64,000 nucleotides of DNA, taken from contig CAADGL010000021.1 in NCBI GenBank assembly GCA_900696525.1, positions 124,001 to 188,000 on the forward strand, given 5' to 3'. The stretch comes from an uncultured Planctomycetota bacterium. Its GTDB lineage: Bacteria; Planctomycetota; Phycisphaerae; UBA1845; Fen-1342. Positions 8,500-17,506 of this stretch are shown here, piece after piece (position 1 is the first letter of the stretch; the number at the start of each line of letters is the position of its first letter). The notes below the pieces were generated by a model. That model searched no databases. It had not been told where the DNA came from and was given only the letters and a program-made list of their open reading frames with translations. The position numbers were made by a program, and so were the translations under genes.

Positions 8500-10821
8500 T
8501 CACGGCGGCGCGGGCGGCCCCGCCGGCGACAGCTCGAATTGCAGCGTGGCGTAGCCATCGAGCTCGAAGTGCTCGACGCGGATCGTCACGTCCGTGTCCT
8601 CGGCAAGCGCGAACTCACCCGTGTCGCGCGTCGGTCCGTGCCAGGTCCAGTTGTCGATGATCCGCTGCTCATCCACCCAGACGCGCACGCCGTCGTCGGA
8701 GGTGGTCTGAACGCGCCAGCGGCCGGCGGGGATGCGCAGGCGCGTCTCGGCGATGGTGCCGAAGCGCTCGCGTGGCAGGCGTGCGTCGCGGACTTTCGGG
8801 TCGAGGCCCGGCAGGTCGCTGGGGCCGCCCATGCCGTAGCGCAGGTCGAGCTCGTGCGTGGTGAACTCGATCGCGGCAGCGCGGGCCTCGTCGTGCCAGG
8901 CTTCGAGGTTCTCGCGCGGGTCGGTCTGATAGGCGAAGACGCGCACGCGCCAGCGGCTGTCGACAAGCGTGTTGCGGGCCGTCAACGTCGCGCTCTCGGT
9001 CGTCACCGTGAACGAGTAGGGCCAGACCCGGTCGCGCTGCACCGGCGCCAGGCGGATCTGCGTCGCGCCGTCCTCGCGCTTGCCGATCTCGAGATTGCAA
9101 CGCAGCTTCGCGGCGTCGGTCGACTTGATCCGCTCCTTGCCCAGCAGCCGGTAGACGTGGAAGACCTGCTGCTCGTCCGCGCTCCACTCCGCCCCGACGA
9201 AGTGCAGGTAAGGCCGCTGCCAGTCGTACGGCCCCCACTCCGTCATGATGATCTTGTCGCGGCCGCGCAGCTCAGGCCGGCGGCCGACCGGGCGCGAATC
9301 GCCCAGCGCTTCATGCCTCGGCGGCGCAAAGCCGGCGTCAGCGATCACCGTCGCCGGCTCGCAGCCGGGCGTCACAATCATCTCGCGCTCGACGCCGCGC
9401 GAGTTGTTCGCGGCGAACACCACACCCTTCAGGTCGCGCACGTGCAGCGCCAGCTTGTCGCCATCAAACGTGTTGTTCGCCACAATCGCCGGCGGCTCGA
9501 CCGCACCGCCGCGGCCGCTTTCCGGGTAGTTCGCCAGCGCCCAGGGCGTGCGCTGCAGGCCGCGATCGTCGTCCCACCACACGTGCACGCCGCACTTGTT
9601 GCCGCGGAAGGTGTTGAAGATCACCTGGTTCCGCCGCCCGTGCTCGATGTTCACCCCCCCGCGCTCCAGCCCGTAGGCCATCTCGCCGTTGCCCTCGAAG
9701 GTGTTGCCGGCAATGAGCGTGTCCTGCGAGTATCCGCCCCAGACGCCGCAGATGGCGTTCTCGACCATGCGGTTGCCGATGATCTTCGTGCCGAAGCTGA
9801 AGGTCATCTCGACGCCGTGCGCCGGCGCGTAGGAGAAATCGTTGCCGATCAGCAGGTTGTCGCGGTTGCCGAGCCGGCAATGCCGGGCGACGACGTCGTC
9901 CGGCGGCGCGATCAGGTCATCGACGTCCTGCTTGCCCGTCTCGTTGCGCAGCCGCTCGCGCTCGCGCTCCAGCCACTCCTCGCCCAGCGCCTCGCGCCCG
10001 GCGAAGCCGAAGAAGCCGTCGCCGCCGTGCGTCACGGAGTTCTCGGCGATGAGGTTCTCGCAGCACTGCTCGAACATCAGGATGCCGGCGGAGTCCTGCC
10101 CGCGGTTGTAGACGCCGTGGCTGTAGCCGCGGACGCAGAAGTCCAGGGCGTTGCGGGTGATCGTGTTGCGGCTGGAGCGCCACAGCGCCAGCCCCCAGCC
10201 GGACAGAAACGAGAAGTCGTTGTCATAGAGCGTGGAGTCGCTGACGCGGTCGAGGATGACGCCGTTCTGCCCGTCGCGGGCGCGGCAGTTGCGAACGGTC
10301 ACGTTGCGGCTGCGCTCGATGCAGACGCCGGCGCCGTAGCCTTTCCGCCACTCCTGCTGGTCGTTGCGATGCGGCCAGAGCCAGTCGGCGCCGTCTTCGG
10401 CCGCGGGGGTCGAGCGCAGCCGCTGGCGGAAATTGCCGGAGACGTCGACGCCGTCGAGCACCAGGCCGTCGGCCTCGATCGCCAGGATGCCGACCTTGAA
10501 GCCGCTGATCGCGCCGCCGCGCAGGGTGACGTTCTTGCCGGTCACGACGATGCCGACGCCGCTGAACGCGTCGGGGCTGTGTCCGGGCGGCGCGCCGTGC
10601 AGGCGCTGGCCGCGCAAGTCGATCGTCAGGTCGCTGCCGGTGACGTGCAGCACGCCGTCGCCGTTCTCATCGGCGATGAACGCCTGCTCGATGCGCAGCG
10701 CGCCCGGCGAGCGGACCGGCGTGTCATCGCGATCGACCGTGAGCCGCGCCCCCGGCTCGGCTTCCTGGCCGCCGGCGGCGAGCGCGGCGGAAAGCGTCAA
10801 GGCGAACAGTGCATGCGGCAT
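8500..10821 (-). CDS. Secreted right-handed beta-helix protein with C-terminal PA14-like domain
   Basis: A 773-residue exported protein. Signal peptide MPHALFALTLSAALAAGG, then about 450 residues of parallel beta-helix with N-rich turns such as NVTVRNCRARDGQNGV and NLIAENSVTHGGDG, typical of NosD/carbohydrate-binding helices. The last 100 residues (RWRVQTTSDDGVRVWVDEQRIIDNW) match the PA14 carbohydrate-binding fold. The start at 10821 is chosen for the signal peptide; the ORF extends 19 codons further. There is no Shine-Dalgarno sequence; a -10-like TATCAT lies 7 nt before the ATG. Confidence 0.85.
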   Translation of the reverse strand: MPHALFALTLSAALAAGGQEAEPGARLTVDRDDTPVRSPGALRIEQAFIADENGDGVLHVTGSDLTIDLRGQRLHGAPPGHSPDAFSGVGIVVTGKNVTLRGGAISGFKVGILAIEADGLVLDGVDVSGNFRQRLRSTPAAEDGADWLWPHRNDQQEWRKGYGAGVCIERSRNVTVRNCRARDGQNGVILDRVSDSTLYDNDFSFLSGWGLALWRSSRNTITRNALDFCVRGYSHGVYNRGQDSAGILMFEQCCENLIAENSVTHGGDGFFGFAGREALGEEWLERERERLRNETGKQDVDDLIAPPDDVVARHCRLGNRDNLLIGNDFSYAPAHGVEMTFSFGTKIIGNRMVENAICGVWGGYSQDTLIAGNTFEGNGEMAYGLERGGVNIEHGRRNQVIFNTFRGNKCGVHVWWDDDRGLQRTPWALANYPESGRGGAVEPPAIVANNTFDGDKLALHVRDLKGVVFAANNSRGVEREMIVTPGCEPATVIADAGFAPPRHEALGDSRPVGRRPELRGRDKIIMTEWGPYDWQRPYLHFVGAEWSADEQQVFHVYRLLGKERIKSTDAAKLRCNLEIGKREDGATQIRLAPVQRDRVWPYSFTVTTESATLTARNTLVDSRWRVRVFAYQTDPRENLEAWHDEARAAAIEFTTHELDLRYGMGGPSDLPGLDPKVRDARLPRERFGTIAETRLRIPAGRWRVQTTSDDGVRVWVDEQRIIDNWTWHGPTRDTGEFALAEDTDVTIRVEHFELDGYATLQFELSPAGPPAPP

Positions 10822-10828
10822 GAATGGA

Positions 10829-10857
10829 ATGATAGCCGTCGGCCTGGCGTGTGCGAA
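10829..10857 (-). promoter_or_regulatory. Candidate promoter giving a leaderless beta-helix mRNA
   Basis: Read on the minus strand: TTCGCA (4/6), 17-nt spacer, TATCAT (5/6). The -10 ends 7 nt before the ATG at 10821, so transcription would begin at or next to the start codon. The gene has no Shine-Dalgarno sequence, which agrees with this. Confidence 0.45.
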
Positions 10858-10909
10858 GCCGCGTGTGCGGTGTGCCAACCGGTGGCACCATCGGACGGGC
10901 GGCGGCGGG

Positions 10910-11689
10910 TCAGAACTGCTCGGAGACGGTGTAACCCTTCGGCCGCCGGCGCAGCTCGTCGCGGAGCCGTGCCGCGGTCTCGAAGTCCTCGTTCTCCACC
11001 GCGGCCTCGATGCGCTCGCGCAGCGTCTGCCGCACGCCGTGCGCGTGGCGGAGCTGGGCCTCCTGCTGTTTCAGGTAGGTCAGGCCTGGGTCGGCTTCGC
11101 GCGCCTCGGGCTCGGCGCCGGTGCGCTCCAGCAGCTCATCGAGGCAGCGACGGCCCTGCCCGATCTCGTCAATCGCCTCGTCGATGAGCCCCTCGACGAC
11201 GCGCAGCCGCGACGCCACCAGCGTGCGGTTGTACACGAGGGCCGCGCGCAGCGCCGGCGACGTCGGCACGGCGTGTTGATGCCGCTCAAAGGTCCGCAGG
11301 ATCCCCAGGCAGTGCGTGATGTCGCGAAAGGCGCGGCGCAGCATCGGCTCCGAGACGGCGCGGTTGTTGTCGCGCAACGCCTGGTCGGCCAGCACCGAGA
11401 ACGCCAGCCGGCGATAGTTCAACTGCTGGAGCTCGCGATTGAGCTCGGCCCAGTCGGCGGCGCCCACGTCCCGATGCACGCGCAGCTCGTGCGCGATGAA
11501 CTCGGCGGCGCTGGGCATCCCATGGAAGCGCTGCCCGTCCGGGCGGCCGTCCATATGCATCTGGAGCACGCCCAGGTCGACCTTGAGCTGCACCAGCTCC
11601 CCGCCCTCCATCCCGCGGATCACACGGGCGCAGATCTCGTCCGGCGGGGTGTGCCAGTCGCTGGTGACCAGATCGAGGTCGAGGTTCAC
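10910..11689 (-). CDS. UvrB/UvrC-motif protein (paralogue 1)
   Basis: A 259-residue protein of unknown function. GTG at 11689 is chosen because GGAGGAG lies 6 nt upstream and the downstream residues (DLDLVTSDWHTPPDEICARVI) align with the paralogue at 25684. Shared blocks are KVDLGVLQMHMDGRPDG and a C-terminal UvrB/UvrC interaction helix pair (RIEAAVENEDFETAARLRDELRR). That motif also occurs in ClpC regulators such as McsA, so a protein-protein adaptor role is possible. No catalytic motif is visible. Predicted cytoplasmic. Confidence 0.75.
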   Translation of the reverse strand: MNLDLDLVTSDWHTPPDEICARVIRGMEGGELVQLKVDLGVLQMHMDGRPDGQRFHGMPSAAEFIAHELRVHRDVGAADWAELNRELQQLNYRRLAFSVLADQALRDNNRAVSEPMLRRAFRDITHCLGILRTFERHQHAVPTSPALRAALVYNRTLVASRLRVVEGLIDEAIDEIGQGRRCLDELLERTGAEPEAREADPGLTYLKQQEAQLRHAHGVRQTLRERIEAAVENEDFETAARLRDELRRRPKGYTVSEQF

Positions 11690-11908
11690 GTGCCGCTCCT
11701 CCACGTGTACTGCTGCTGGGGATCGGGCGGGTCGGGCAGCGTCTGGAGGATTATCACGGGGCCTGATAACAACCCGCGCGGGGCCGGGCGCGACGGCACC
11801 GTGCGCCGGCCAGCTCGCGGCACAGGTCCACATAACGCCTGACCCTGGACTCCGATTCGCGGCGCGGATCGTGCGAGCTGCGAACGCAACGCGCCTGCCG
11901 GGCGGCGC

Positions 11909-13327
11909 TCACTTGCGATAGAACGTCCGCGTGTTGTAGGCGTACTTGCTGAGCCTGTTGTTGACGTGCAGCGCCTCGAGCACGAACTCGACGGCGCTGG
12001 CCAGGTGCGGCGGCGACTGCGCGTCGCACTCCGCCTGCCGGCAGACGCCTTCGGCCGCCTTCAGCAGTCCCCGGATGGGCCGGGCGTTCTCCAGCACCTC
12101 TGCCGCCGACACCTCGTCCCCGACCTCGACGTTGGTCTTGCCGCCGAGGAACTGGGCCACGACCTCTTCGAGCTCGTCCATCTCGAGGTAACTGGCTGCG
12201 ACGCTCTTGAGCGCCTCGCCCATGAGGGCCCGCAGCAGGCGGTCCTCGGCCGCCTCGTCCTCCGCCAGGAGCAGCTCGATCTTGCCCCGCGCCGCCGCCT
12301 GCACGCTCGCCAGGTCGCTGACGCGCGGCACGATCGCCGCTTCTCCGCGCAGGATGGCGCGGCGTTCGGCGTTGGCGACGACGACCTCGAGCGCGGTGAT
12401 CGAAGCCCGCACCGAGACGCCGGACTGCTGGCTGACGTGTGGGCTCTGCCGCGCGAGGCGCACGGTCTCTTCGATCACTTCGTGGACGAAGCGCGGCAGC
12501 TCCACCTGGGGGTGGCCCTGGGGGCGGGCCAGCCAGGCGTTGGCGCGTGAGATGCGCATGGCGTCGGCCGGGCTGAGCGGGTAGTGCGTGCGCACGACCG
12601 TGCCGATGCGGTCCTTCAGCGGCGTGACGATGCGCCCGCGGTTGGTGTAGTCCTCCGGATTGGCCGAGAAGACCAGCAGCACGTCGAGATTCAGGCGGAT
12701 CGGGTAGCCGCGAATCTGGACGTCGCGCTCTTCGAGCACGTTGAAGAGGCCGACCTGGATGCGCGGCGGGAGGTCGGGCAGCTCGTTCAGGGCGAAGATG
12801 CCGCGGTTGCTGCGCGGCACGAGGCCGAAGTGCATCGTCGACTCGTCGGTCAGGTAGCGCCCCTCGGCGTGCTTGACCAGGTCGATGTCGCCGATCAGAT
12901 CGGCGATGGTGACGTCGGGCGTCGCCAGCTTCTCGTGGTAGCGCTCGGCGCGCTGCACCCAGCGGATGGCCGTGTCCTCGCCGTGGATGTCGATCAGTTT
13001 GCGCGTGCTGCGGAGCTGCGGCTCCAGCGGATCGTCGAAGACGTCCGCATCCGCGACGACCGGGACGAACTCGTCGAGCAGCTCGGGCAGCGCCCGCAGG
13101 ATGCGCGTCTTGGCCTGACCGCGCAGGCCGAGCAGCAGGATGTCGTGCCGCGCCAGGATGCCGTTGACGAGCTGCGGGACGACCGTGTTGTCATAGCCGA
13201 CCAGCCCCGGGAAGAGCGGCTCGGCCGCGCGGAGCTTGCGGATCAGGTTCTCGCGCAGCTCGGTCTTCACCGGCCGATAGCGGTAGCCCGCGCGTTGCAG
13301 CTCCCCCAGCGTCGCCGGCCTGCTCAT
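11909..13327 (-). CDS. MoxR/ChlI-like AAA ATPase
   Basis: A 472-residue AAA+ ATPase related to magnesium-chelatase subunit I and MoxR proteins. The P-loop appears as LLLGLRGQAKTR, with Sensor/Walker B-like segment GIFALNELPDLPPRIQVGLFNVLEERDVQIRGY, where the usual DE of Walker B reads NE. The VFSANPEDYTNRGRI segment is the ChlI-type sensor region. Start at ATG 13327; upstream codons are low complexity. No chlorophyll or cobalt-chelatase genes are nearby, so a chaperone-like remodelling role is more likely than metal chelation. The partner (often a VWA protein) is not next to it. Confidence 0.78.
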   Translation of the reverse strand: MSRPATLGELQRAGYRYRPVKTELRENLIRKLRAAEPLFPGLVGYDNTVVPQLVNGILARHDILLLGLRGQAKTRILRALPELLDEFVPVVADADVFDDPLEPQLRSTRKLIDIHGEDTAIRWVQRAERYHEKLATPDVTIADLIGDIDLVKHAEGRYLTDESTMHFGLVPRSNRGIFALNELPDLPPRIQVGLFNVLEERDVQIRGYPIRLNLDVLLVFSANPEDYTNRGRIVTPLKDRIGTVVRTHYPLSPADAMRISRANAWLARPQGHPQVELPRFVHEVIEETVRLARQSPHVSQQSGVSVRASITALEVVVANAERRAILRGEAAIVPRVSDLASVQAAARGKIELLLAEDEAAEDRLLRALMGEALKSVAASYLEMDELEEVVAQFLGGKTNVEVGDEVSAAEVLENARPIRGLLKAAEGVCRQAECDAQSPPHLASAVEFVLEALHVNNRLSKYAYNTRTFYRK

Positions 13328-13426
13328 CCGCGGCCCCCTTCCGGCGGCGGAACTCTGAGACGCCGCCCCCACGCTCAATCGGATCGTAGGTGGCGCCCGA
13401 GCGCTGGTCAATTCGGCGCCGCGCCG

Positions 13427-13454
13427 TTGCCGGCGCCGGCGGAATCGCTAGGCT
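13427..13454 (+). promoter_or_regulatory. Candidate promoter of the SPOR lipoprotein gene
   Basis: TTGCCG (4/6), 16-nt spacer, TAGGCT (4/6). The -10 ends 7 nt before the ATG at 13462 and no Shine-Dalgarno sequence is present, so the mRNA would be leaderless. Weak elements individually; the spacing agrees with other genes in this window. Confidence 0.35.
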
Positions 13455-13461
13455 GATCGGC

Positions 13462-14250
13462 ATGCGAAGCACCCACACGAAGGCGCACGCGATCTGTGTC
13501 GCCGGCGCACTGCTGCTGGCGGGCTGCTCGAACCTGACCGAGCAGCAGAAGCGCTGGCTCGAGGACGGCCGCAGCGCGCAGGACACCGGCCAGCACACGC
13601 GCGCCGCGGAGAAGTTCACGCTCTTTCTCAGCCAGGTCGACAAGGGGCCGCAGCAGGCGCAGGCACTCTACCTGCGCGGCAAGAGCTACGCCCTGGCCGG
13701 CGATCGCGACCGGGCCGTCGCCGACCTGCGCCGCTGCGTGCAGCTCGACGCCGACGCCGAATCCACCTGGCGGGCGCTCGTGCTCCTGGGCACGATCTAC
13801 TTCGAGGAGCTCGGCGACTGGGCCGCCGCCCGCCAGGCCTACGCCGCCGCCGCCGCCCGCATGCCCGACGAGGCCAAGCGCGACCTGGTCGTCTTCCGGC
13901 TGTCGCTGTGCTGCGAGCGCAGCGCGATGTGGCGCGAGGCGCTGGCCTGGCAGGAGGAGCTGACGAAGCGCTACCCGCAGAGCCCGCTCCTGTCCGATGC
14001 CCAGCGGCGCGTGGCGCTGCGCGCCGATCACTTCGCCGTGCAGTGCGGCGCCTTCGGCGAGCAGCGCAACGCCGAGACCCTGCTCGACTCGCTGCGGCGT
14101 CGCGGCTTCGACCCGTTCCTGCGCCGCGAACCGCGCGGTAACACCTACATGTACGTCGTGCTCGTCGGGAAGTACCAGCGCTATGACGACGCGCTGCGGC
14201 AGCTCGGCACGATGCGCCAGGTCGTCCCGGGCGCCGTCATCTGGCCCTGA
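13462..14250 (+). CDS. TPR lipoprotein with SPOR-like C-terminus
   Basis: A 262-residue predicted lipoprotein. The signal ends in a lipobox (LLLAGC, Cys near residue 17), followed by TPR-like helical repeats (residues about 25-165) and a C-terminal SPOR-like domain (FAVQCGAFGEQRNAETLLDSLRRRGFDPFLRR). SPOR domains bind denuded peptidoglycan, so an envelope role in septum or cell-wall association is inferred. Start chosen for the signal; the ORF's upstream 24 codons are arginine-rich noise. Confidence 0.8.
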   Translation: MRSTHTKAHAICVAGALLLAGCSNLTEQQKRWLEDGRSAQDTGQHTRAAEKFTLFLSQVDKGPQQAQALYLRGKSYALAGDRDRAVADLRRCVQLDADAESTWRALVLLGTIYFEELGDWAAARQAYAAAAARMPDEAKRDLVVFRLSLCCERSAMWREALAWQEELTKRYPQSPLLSDAQRRVALRADHFAVQCGAFGEQRNAETLLDSLRRRGFDPFLRREPRGNTYMYVVLVGKYQRYDDALRQLGTMRQVVPGAVIWP

Positions 14251-14377
14251 GACGCGCCGCGCAGCCGGCTCAGAAGCACGGAATCATGACCAGGCGGCGG
14301 CAAGGCAGGAAGCGCGGGCATCTCGCCGCGCGGCCGCAGCACCCGCTTGCGCTCGCGGCTCGTTCAGCGCGGACCGC

Positions 14378-15076
14378 TCAGGGCTCCGGGGGCGCGGCGG
14401 CGGCGGAGAACTGCTGGCGCAGGTCGGCCCCGCTGGCGTCTCGCGCCAGGGCCTCCATGAAGTCGGCGACTCCGGCGAGGCGGCGGCGGGCGATCTCGCG
14501 CGTCTGCGGGAAGCGCAGGCCGTCAACCCGCGCGTCCCAGTAGCGATACTCCTGCTGCCGCGTCCACGTCGCCAGCAGGTCTTCGAGCCGCCGTCCCTCG
14601 GCCTGCAACAGGCGGAACTGGCGCAGGACATACATCAGCCCGAACTCGTCGAGGTTCGCCGCCTCGGAGACGACCTGGGCCTCCGGCATGGTGGTGAAGC
14701 GGTTGTTGCACTCGCGAATGGCCTCCGCCGCCAGCGTCACCGTCTCGAGCGGCAGAATGCCCGTGCACTGCTCCAGCAGCGCGCCCGCCGCCAGCTCGCG
14801 CTGCATGTTGCTGGTCGGCCGGGCCAGCACCTGCCAGGGCTGGAGGCCGCCTTCACGCGCCTGCACGGCCCAGCCGGCGTCGTAATAGAGTCCGGCGAGC
14901 GTCGCGGCCGTCGGGTCGGCCTGCTCGCGGAGCAGATCGGGCATGGCGGCGAGCAGCTCGGCGGAGCGCATCACCCGCAGGCAGTGCTCCCAGAGCCAGA
15001 GGTCGCGGCCACCGCCCCAGGAACGCACGAGGAGCTGCTCCGCCCGTCGGATTGCCTCGTCGAGCGTGCCGCTCAT
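14378..15076 (-). CDS. HD-like hydrolase protein with altered HD motif
   Basis: A 232-residue helical protein. The N-terminal half resembles an HD phosphohydrolase (RDLWLWEHCLRVMRSAELLA, then a position where AALLHDIG is expected). Here the second motif reads LAGLYYDAGW, so the His of the His-Asp pair is replaced by Tyr while Asp is kept. It may therefore be a non-catalytic relative, or only a structural similarity. It starts at ATG 15076; the long ORF upstream is antisense to the next gene's leader. No operon partner. Confidence 0.55.
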   Translation of the reverse strand: MSGTLDEAIRRAEQLLVRSWGGGRDLWLWEHCLRVMRSAELLAAMPDLLREQADPTAATLAGLYYDAGWAVQAREGGLQPWQVLARPTSNMQRELAAGALLEQCTGILPLETVTLAAEAIRECNNRFTTMPEAQVVSEAANLDEFGLMYVLRQFRLLQAEGRRLEDLLATWTRQQEYRYWDARVDGLRFPQTREIARRRLAGVADFMEALARDASGADLRQQFSAAAAPPEP

Positions 15077-15161
15077 CGCCGGTGAGGCTCCTGCTGTGTG
15101 CGGGGTACACGCGCCGGGGAGGCGCAAAGGGGTACCAGATAGCGCGGACCTCCCAATTAAT

Positions 15162-15190
15162 ACTATACGCTGTTCTTCGGTACTGCAACC
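15162..15190 (-). promoter_or_regulatory. AT island with possible divergent -10 elements
   Basis: The only AT-rich patch between two divergent genes. On the minus strand TATAGT (5/6) at 15162-15167 could serve the HD-like gene with a leader near 80 nt; the -35 candidates (GTTGCA or TTGCAG at 15-16 nt spacing) are weak. On the plus strand TACTAT (4/6) overlaps it and could serve the DUF155 gene. Confidence 0.35.
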
Positions 15191-15324
15191 GGTTCCGGAG
15201 CGGCGGGCGCACGGAATTGGTGCGCTTGAGCAACCGTTACCGCGCCCGACGTCGCCTCCCCAGCCCACGCGTGTTGACGAGTTTGCCACGCGCCGCGCTA
15301 CTAGGGGCCACAGGAGCCCCGGCC

Positions 15325-16461
15325 ATGGCGCAGCCCCAGTCCGGTCCCCCGCCCACCGGCGCACCCGCCGCCGTCCGAAACCTCCGTGGGGCGTGCTACG
15401 CCAGCTTTGCCTACGACATCGGCGCGGCGATCGACCTGGACGGCGCGGAGCGGCGGCTGACCTCGGCGGCGCGCGAGAGGATGCAGCATCGCCGGCGCGC
15501 ACCGGCGCACTTCGCCATTCAGCCCGCGCCGATCCGCACGGCGCGGGCCGTCGAACCGATCGCCATCGCCCAGTGCGTCGCATCGCCGTTGGCCGACGTG
15601 GTGCTGTACGACTTCGGCGCGGCGCTGGTGACGTTTCAGATTCCGCTGGAGGGAGCGCTGGAGCGGCTGCTGGAGGTCAGCGACGCGCTCTACGACAACC
15701 CCGCGCTGCTGGTGACCGCGCGCAGCGCCCTCGAGTCGATCCTCGATACCATCCGCCCCGCCGTGTCGCGGCCGAACATCTCCGACCTGGTCGAGGAATA
15801 CTTCATCTTCCAGATCGAGACCGCCGAGCCGCCGCTGACGCCCGAGTCGCTGCTGGCGGAGCAGCGCGAGTTCGTCGCGCGGGTGCTCCGGTCGGAGCGC
15901 GGGCGGCTGTCGGCGGACGAGATCAGCGACGCGCTCGCGGTGCGCACCTCGTACCGCCCGGACGACCTGGCGCTGATCGACTATAACGCCGCCCTGCTGC
16001 TGGACCGCGAGGCGGAAGACGTGCGGGCCGTGCTGGAATTCGCCAACGTCGAGCTGCTCGAAATGCGCTACCTCGACCGGCAGCTCGACGCCGCGCTGAA
16101 CCGCGCGACCGCCGGGCCGTGGACCGGGCGGCTGGGCCGGCTGCACTCGACACGGACGGCGATGCGCCGCGTGGCCGAGATGCAGATGGACGCGGCCCGG
16201 CTCTTCGAGGAGGTCAACAATGCGCTGAAGCTGCTCGGCGACGTGTACCTGGCGCGGGTTTACCGGCTGGTCTCGCAGCGCCTGCACCTGGCCGAGTGGG
16301 ACGCGAGCATCCTGCGCAAGCTCCAGGCGCTGGAGAGCATCTATCAGAAGATCTCCGACCGGCAGGCCACGCTGCGCATGGAGCTGCTCGAGTGGATCAT
16401 CATCATCCTGATCGCACTCTCGATCGCCGTCTCGCTGATTCCGGGCTTCACCGGCCACTGA
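15325..16461 (+). CDS. RMD1/DUF155 family membrane protein
   Basis: A 378-residue protein with the layout of the RMD1/YagE (DUF155) family: a soluble N-terminal domain, an ALYDNPALLVTARSALESIL-like middle helix bundle, and a C-terminal RMELLEWIIIILIALSIAVSLIP transmembrane helix. Relatives include yeast Rmd1 and Rmd8; the bacterial function is unknown. The start at 15325 follows GGAG by 8 nt; the ORF extends upstream into the intergenic region. Its 3' end overlaps the convergent zinc-ribbon gene by 14 nt. Confidence 0.8.
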   Translation: MAQPQSGPPPTGAPAAVRNLRGACYASFAYDIGAAIDLDGAERRLTSAARERMQHRRRAPAHFAIQPAPIRTARAVEPIAIAQCVASPLADVVLYDFGAALVTFQIPLEGALERLLEVSDALYDNPALLVTARSALESILDTIRPAVSRPNISDLVEEYFIFQIETAEPPLTPESLLAEQREFVARVLRSERGRLSADEISDALAVRTSYRPDDLALIDYNAALLLDREAEDVRAVLEFANVELLEMRYLDRQLDAALNRATAGPWTGRLGRLHSTRTAMRRVAEMQMDAARLFEEVNNALKLLGDVYLARVYRLVSQRLHLAEWDASILRKLQALESIYQKISDRQATLRMELLEWIIIILIALSIAVSLIPGFTGH

Positions 16462-16735
16462 CGCGCGTCAGCACGAACAGCGCCGCCAGCAGCACCAGCA
16501 GCGCGATCCCGACAAAGAGCACCCACGGCGCCGGACCGCGAGCGCCCGGCCTGACCCACTCGCCGCAATGCGGGCACTGCTGCGCCTCTTCCCAGACCGC
16601 GCGCCCGCACGCGGGGCATGCGACTTCGTCGGCGTCCTCGTCCTCGTCCGTCCAATCGGAGGCGTCCGGGGCCTCGGGGTCGTCGCTTTCGTCGTCCCCG
16701 TACGGCTGGTCGTCCGGCTCGTCGTAGCGCCCCAT
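16448..16735 (-). CDS. Small zinc-ribbon membrane protein
   Basis: A 95-residue protein with three parts: a very acidic N-terminus (residues 1-38), a zinc ribbon with CPACG at 40-44 and CPHCG at 54-58, and one transmembrane helix at about 71-91. This N-in, single-span layout is common among uncharacterised zinc-ribbon membrane proteins. It is 25 nt downstream of the isochorismatase-like gene on the same strand and may be cotranscribed. Function unknown. Confidence 0.7.
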   Translation of the reverse strand: MGRYDEPDDQPYGDDESDDPEAPDASDWTDEDEDADEVACPACGRAVWEEAQQCPHCGEWVRPGARGPAPWVLFVGIALLVLLAALFVLTRVSGR

Positions 16736-16760
16736 GCAGCGTCCTTCAGCGGCGCGCCCC

Positions 16761-17306
16761 TCAGCGCACCAGCGGCAGAATCCGCTTGAACAGCTCGGTC
16801 CCGCAGACGTCGAGCATCTCGAATATCGCCGCCTCCACCGTCGTCACGAGCACCCCCGCGCCGCGCAGGCGCTCGATCGCCACGTCGCGGTCCAGCGCGC
16901 GCCGCGACGAGACCGCGTCCGCCAGAATGACCGGCCGCAGCCCCATCTGCGCCAGGTCCAGCGCCGTCTGCTGCACGCAGACGTGCGCCTCGACGCCGCA
17001 GATCAGCACCTGCTCGCGGCCCGCGCCCATCAGCCGCGCCTTGAGCCGCGCATCCCCGCAGGCGCTGAAGCTCATCTTCTCGAAACGCTCCGCCCCTTTG
17101 AGCGCCTCCAGCACCGCCGACGTCGTGCTCCCCAGCCCGCGCACGTACTGCTCGCTCACCGTGACGGGCAGGCCGAGCGGCCGCGCCGCGGCGATCATGC
17201 GCACGGCCTGCGCCAGGCACTCCGTCGCCTCGAAGATGTGAGGCATCAGCCGCTCCTGAAAGTCGATCACCAGAAGCTGCGCCGCCGATGCCCTGAGCCG
17301 CAACAT
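16761..17306 (-). CDS. Isochorismatase-like cysteine hydrolase
   Basis: A 181-residue member of the isochorismatase-like superfamily, YcaC-related. The catalytic triad is visible: Asp15 in LVIDFQE, Lys77 in FEKMSFS and Cys110 in GVEAHVCV, with the cis-peptide GVEAH motif. The start at 17306 fits the short form of the family; the ORF continues upstream without homology. The substrate (an amide, nicotinamide or isochorismate) cannot be told from sequence, and no NAD or siderophore genes are nearby. Confidence 0.82.
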   Translation of the reverse strand: MLRLRASAAQLLVIDFQERLMPHIFEATECLAQAVRMIAAARPLGLPVTVSEQYVRGLGSTTSAVLEALKGAERFEKMSFSACGDARLKARLMGAGREQVLICGVEAHVCVQQTALDLAQMGLRPVILADAVSSRRALDRDVAIERLRGAGVLVTTVEAAIFEMLDVCGTELFKRILPLVR

Positions 17307-17506
17307 CCAGGGTGCTCCTGCCACGGCCGCCCGCCGCGCGCATGGAAGTGATATCCGGCGGAGGAGGCGAGGTCCAGGAGCAGATCGCCGACGTGGGCTG
17401 CCGCACCGGGGGTCACAACGCGCCATGGCCACTCGCGCAGCGAGCGGTCCGCCCCGTTCGACGCGCAGGCGTCGTGGAGCGGACCGCGGTCCCCTTGGAC
17501 TGTCCG

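Noticed and set aside
8285-8660. Short ORFs GWKPALRGLEARAT and similar as small proteins
   Set aside because: They are direct translations of the 21-22 bp tandem repeat in three frames, with no ribosome site or conservation independent of the DNA repeat.
8539-11187. 882-codon plus-strand ORF over the beta-helix gene
   Set aside because: Antisense shadow: Val/Ala/Arg-rich with no domain, while the minus strand shows a signal peptide, beta-helix and PA14 motifs.
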